The translations under genes and the position numbers were made by a program. Source: Candidatus Iainarchaeum sp. (lineage in GTDB: Archaea > Iainarchaeota > Iainarchaeia > Iainarchaeales > JAFGBZ01). Taken from it: a stretch of DNA of 5,744 nt. Below the pieces are notes generated by a model, which worked only from the letters and a program-made list of their open reading frames with translations, did no database searches and was not told the origin of the DNA. The stretch is from the NCBI GenBank assembly GCA_016218635.1, contig JACRDJ010000077.1, forward strand, positions 1 to 5,744, in the 5' to 3' direction. This document shows positions 5,110-5,744 of this stretch, piece by piece; position 1 is the first letter of the stretch; each line of letters starts with the position of its first letter.

Positions 5110-5744
5110 ATGCCCGATGAAATCGTCATTCTCGGCGCCGGACCCGCCGGAATGGCCTGCGCCATGGAACTGCACCGCGCCGGCAAAAACTTCCGCCTCA
5201 TCGAAAAATCAGCCCAGGTCGGCGGACTCGCCAAAACATACCAGTTCGGGAAATTCCGCACGGACAACGGTCCCCACCGGTTCTTCAGCCAAAACCAATA
5301 CCTTTACGAATTCATCGAAGACCTCCTCCACGAAAAATGGATCAAAGTCAACCGCCACACCCGATTCTACATTGACGGAAAATTCTACCACTACCCCGTG
5401 GAACTCAAAAGCGCGCTCCTCACCATGGGCCTCTTCCAGGCATTCCGGGCCGTCCTCGACTACGGAATGGAAAAAATAAAACCCCGCCGTGAACCCGAAA
5501 ACTTCGAGGAATACGTGGTATCCAAATTCGGTCAAACCCTGGCCGAATTCAACATGCTTAATTACACGGAAAAAATATGGGGGCTTCCCTGCAGCCAGCT
5601 CTCCGCAGAATGGGCCCGCCAGCGCATCAAGGACCTCTCCGTGACCGCACTCCTCAAAAACGCCCTCTTCAAAAAAAGGGCCCAAAACACTCGTAGACCA
5701 GTTTTACTACCCTGAAAACGGAACCGGACTCATCTACGAAACCA
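5110..5744 (+). CDS. FAD-dependent oxidoreductase, HemY/UDP-galactopyranose-mutase-like (3' partial, frameshifted)
   Basis: The N terminus is an FAD-binding Rossmann fold: VILGAGPAG (6-14, GxGxxG), acidic Glu32 at the end of the second strand, and VGGLAKT (37-43). Then come DNGPHRFF (52-59) and NYTEKIWGLPCSQLSAEWARQRIK (151-174), typical of a COG1232-like group often annotated as protoporphyrinogen oxidase or amine oxidase and often found near glycan genes. The substrate is unknown. The start is the ATG at 5110; an upstream GTG at 5032 lies inside the tRNA. The first frame ends at TGA 5713-5715 after an unrelated tail (RAQNTRRPVLLP). Dropping one base near the A7 run at 5671-5677 instead gives FKKGPKTLVDQFYYPENGTG and stays open to base 5744, resembling the family's YYP region. 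The gene is either broken or carries a sequence error. Relatives are about 450 residues. Confidence 0.8.
5671..5677 (+). other. A7 homopolymer at the likely frameshift point
   Basis: Seven A's followed by GGGCCC mark where the oxidoreductase frame is lost. Reading six A's gives TTC AAA AAA GGG CCC AAA and a continuous family-like protein. An assembly or sequencing indel is the simplest cause; true mutation or slippage at the run is possible. Confidence 0.7.

Noticed and set aside
356..5744. Many copies of CCGGAA/TTCCGG across the window as a possible regulatory or uptake motif
   Set aside because: Most copies lie in coding sequence and follow from frequent GGA glycine and GAA/TTC codons; no regular spacing is seen.

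Overview
The window is 5.7 kb of compact DNA that looks archaeal. Four things point that way: TATA-like boxes (runs of T then A) centred about 27 bases before three start points, several genes whose start codon falls at the predicted transcript start, GGTG-type ribosome sites, and a tRNA without an encoded CCA end. An uncultivated lineage is plausible, but I cannot place it further. The genes are mostly of recognisable families, tightly packed, with no gap over about 60 bases and no mobile element or CRISPR array.

Layout, left to right. (1) Positions 1-336, + strand: the C-terminal end of a SufS-type cysteine desulfurase. (2) Positions 380-1893, - strand: a two-gene molybdate-type ABC import operon, permease then ATPase, overlapping by ATGA and without a binding-protein gene beside it. 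(3) Positions 1981-2730, + strand: crcB (fluoride channel) followed directly by a DUF190 gene. (4) Positions 2727-4926, - strand: a probable operon of three genes, namely an unknown membrane-anchored surface protein with a PPVTP-repeat stalk, a DrrA-like ABC ATPase and an ABC-2 permease. (5) Positions 4982-5056, + strand: tRNA-Arg(CCT). (6) Positions 5110 to the window end, + strand: an FAD-dependent, HemY/UDP-galactopyranose-mutase-like oxidoreductase, with an apparent one-base frameshift at an A7 run.

Two divergent intergenic regions (about 1948-1980 and 4927-4981) each hold a single near-palindromic T/A box at the right distance to serve genes on both sides. This helps fix the starts: molybdate permease at 1893, crcB at 1981, stalk protein at 4926 and oxidoreductase at 5110.

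Themes are metal or anion handling (molybdate import, fluoride export), Fe-S or sulfur supply, and an ABC-2 exporter coupled to a surface protein. Nothing seen amounts to a clearly new defence or mobile system. The least explained elements are the stalk protein beside the exporter, the DUF190 partner of CrcB, the missing molybdate-binding protein and the frameshift.
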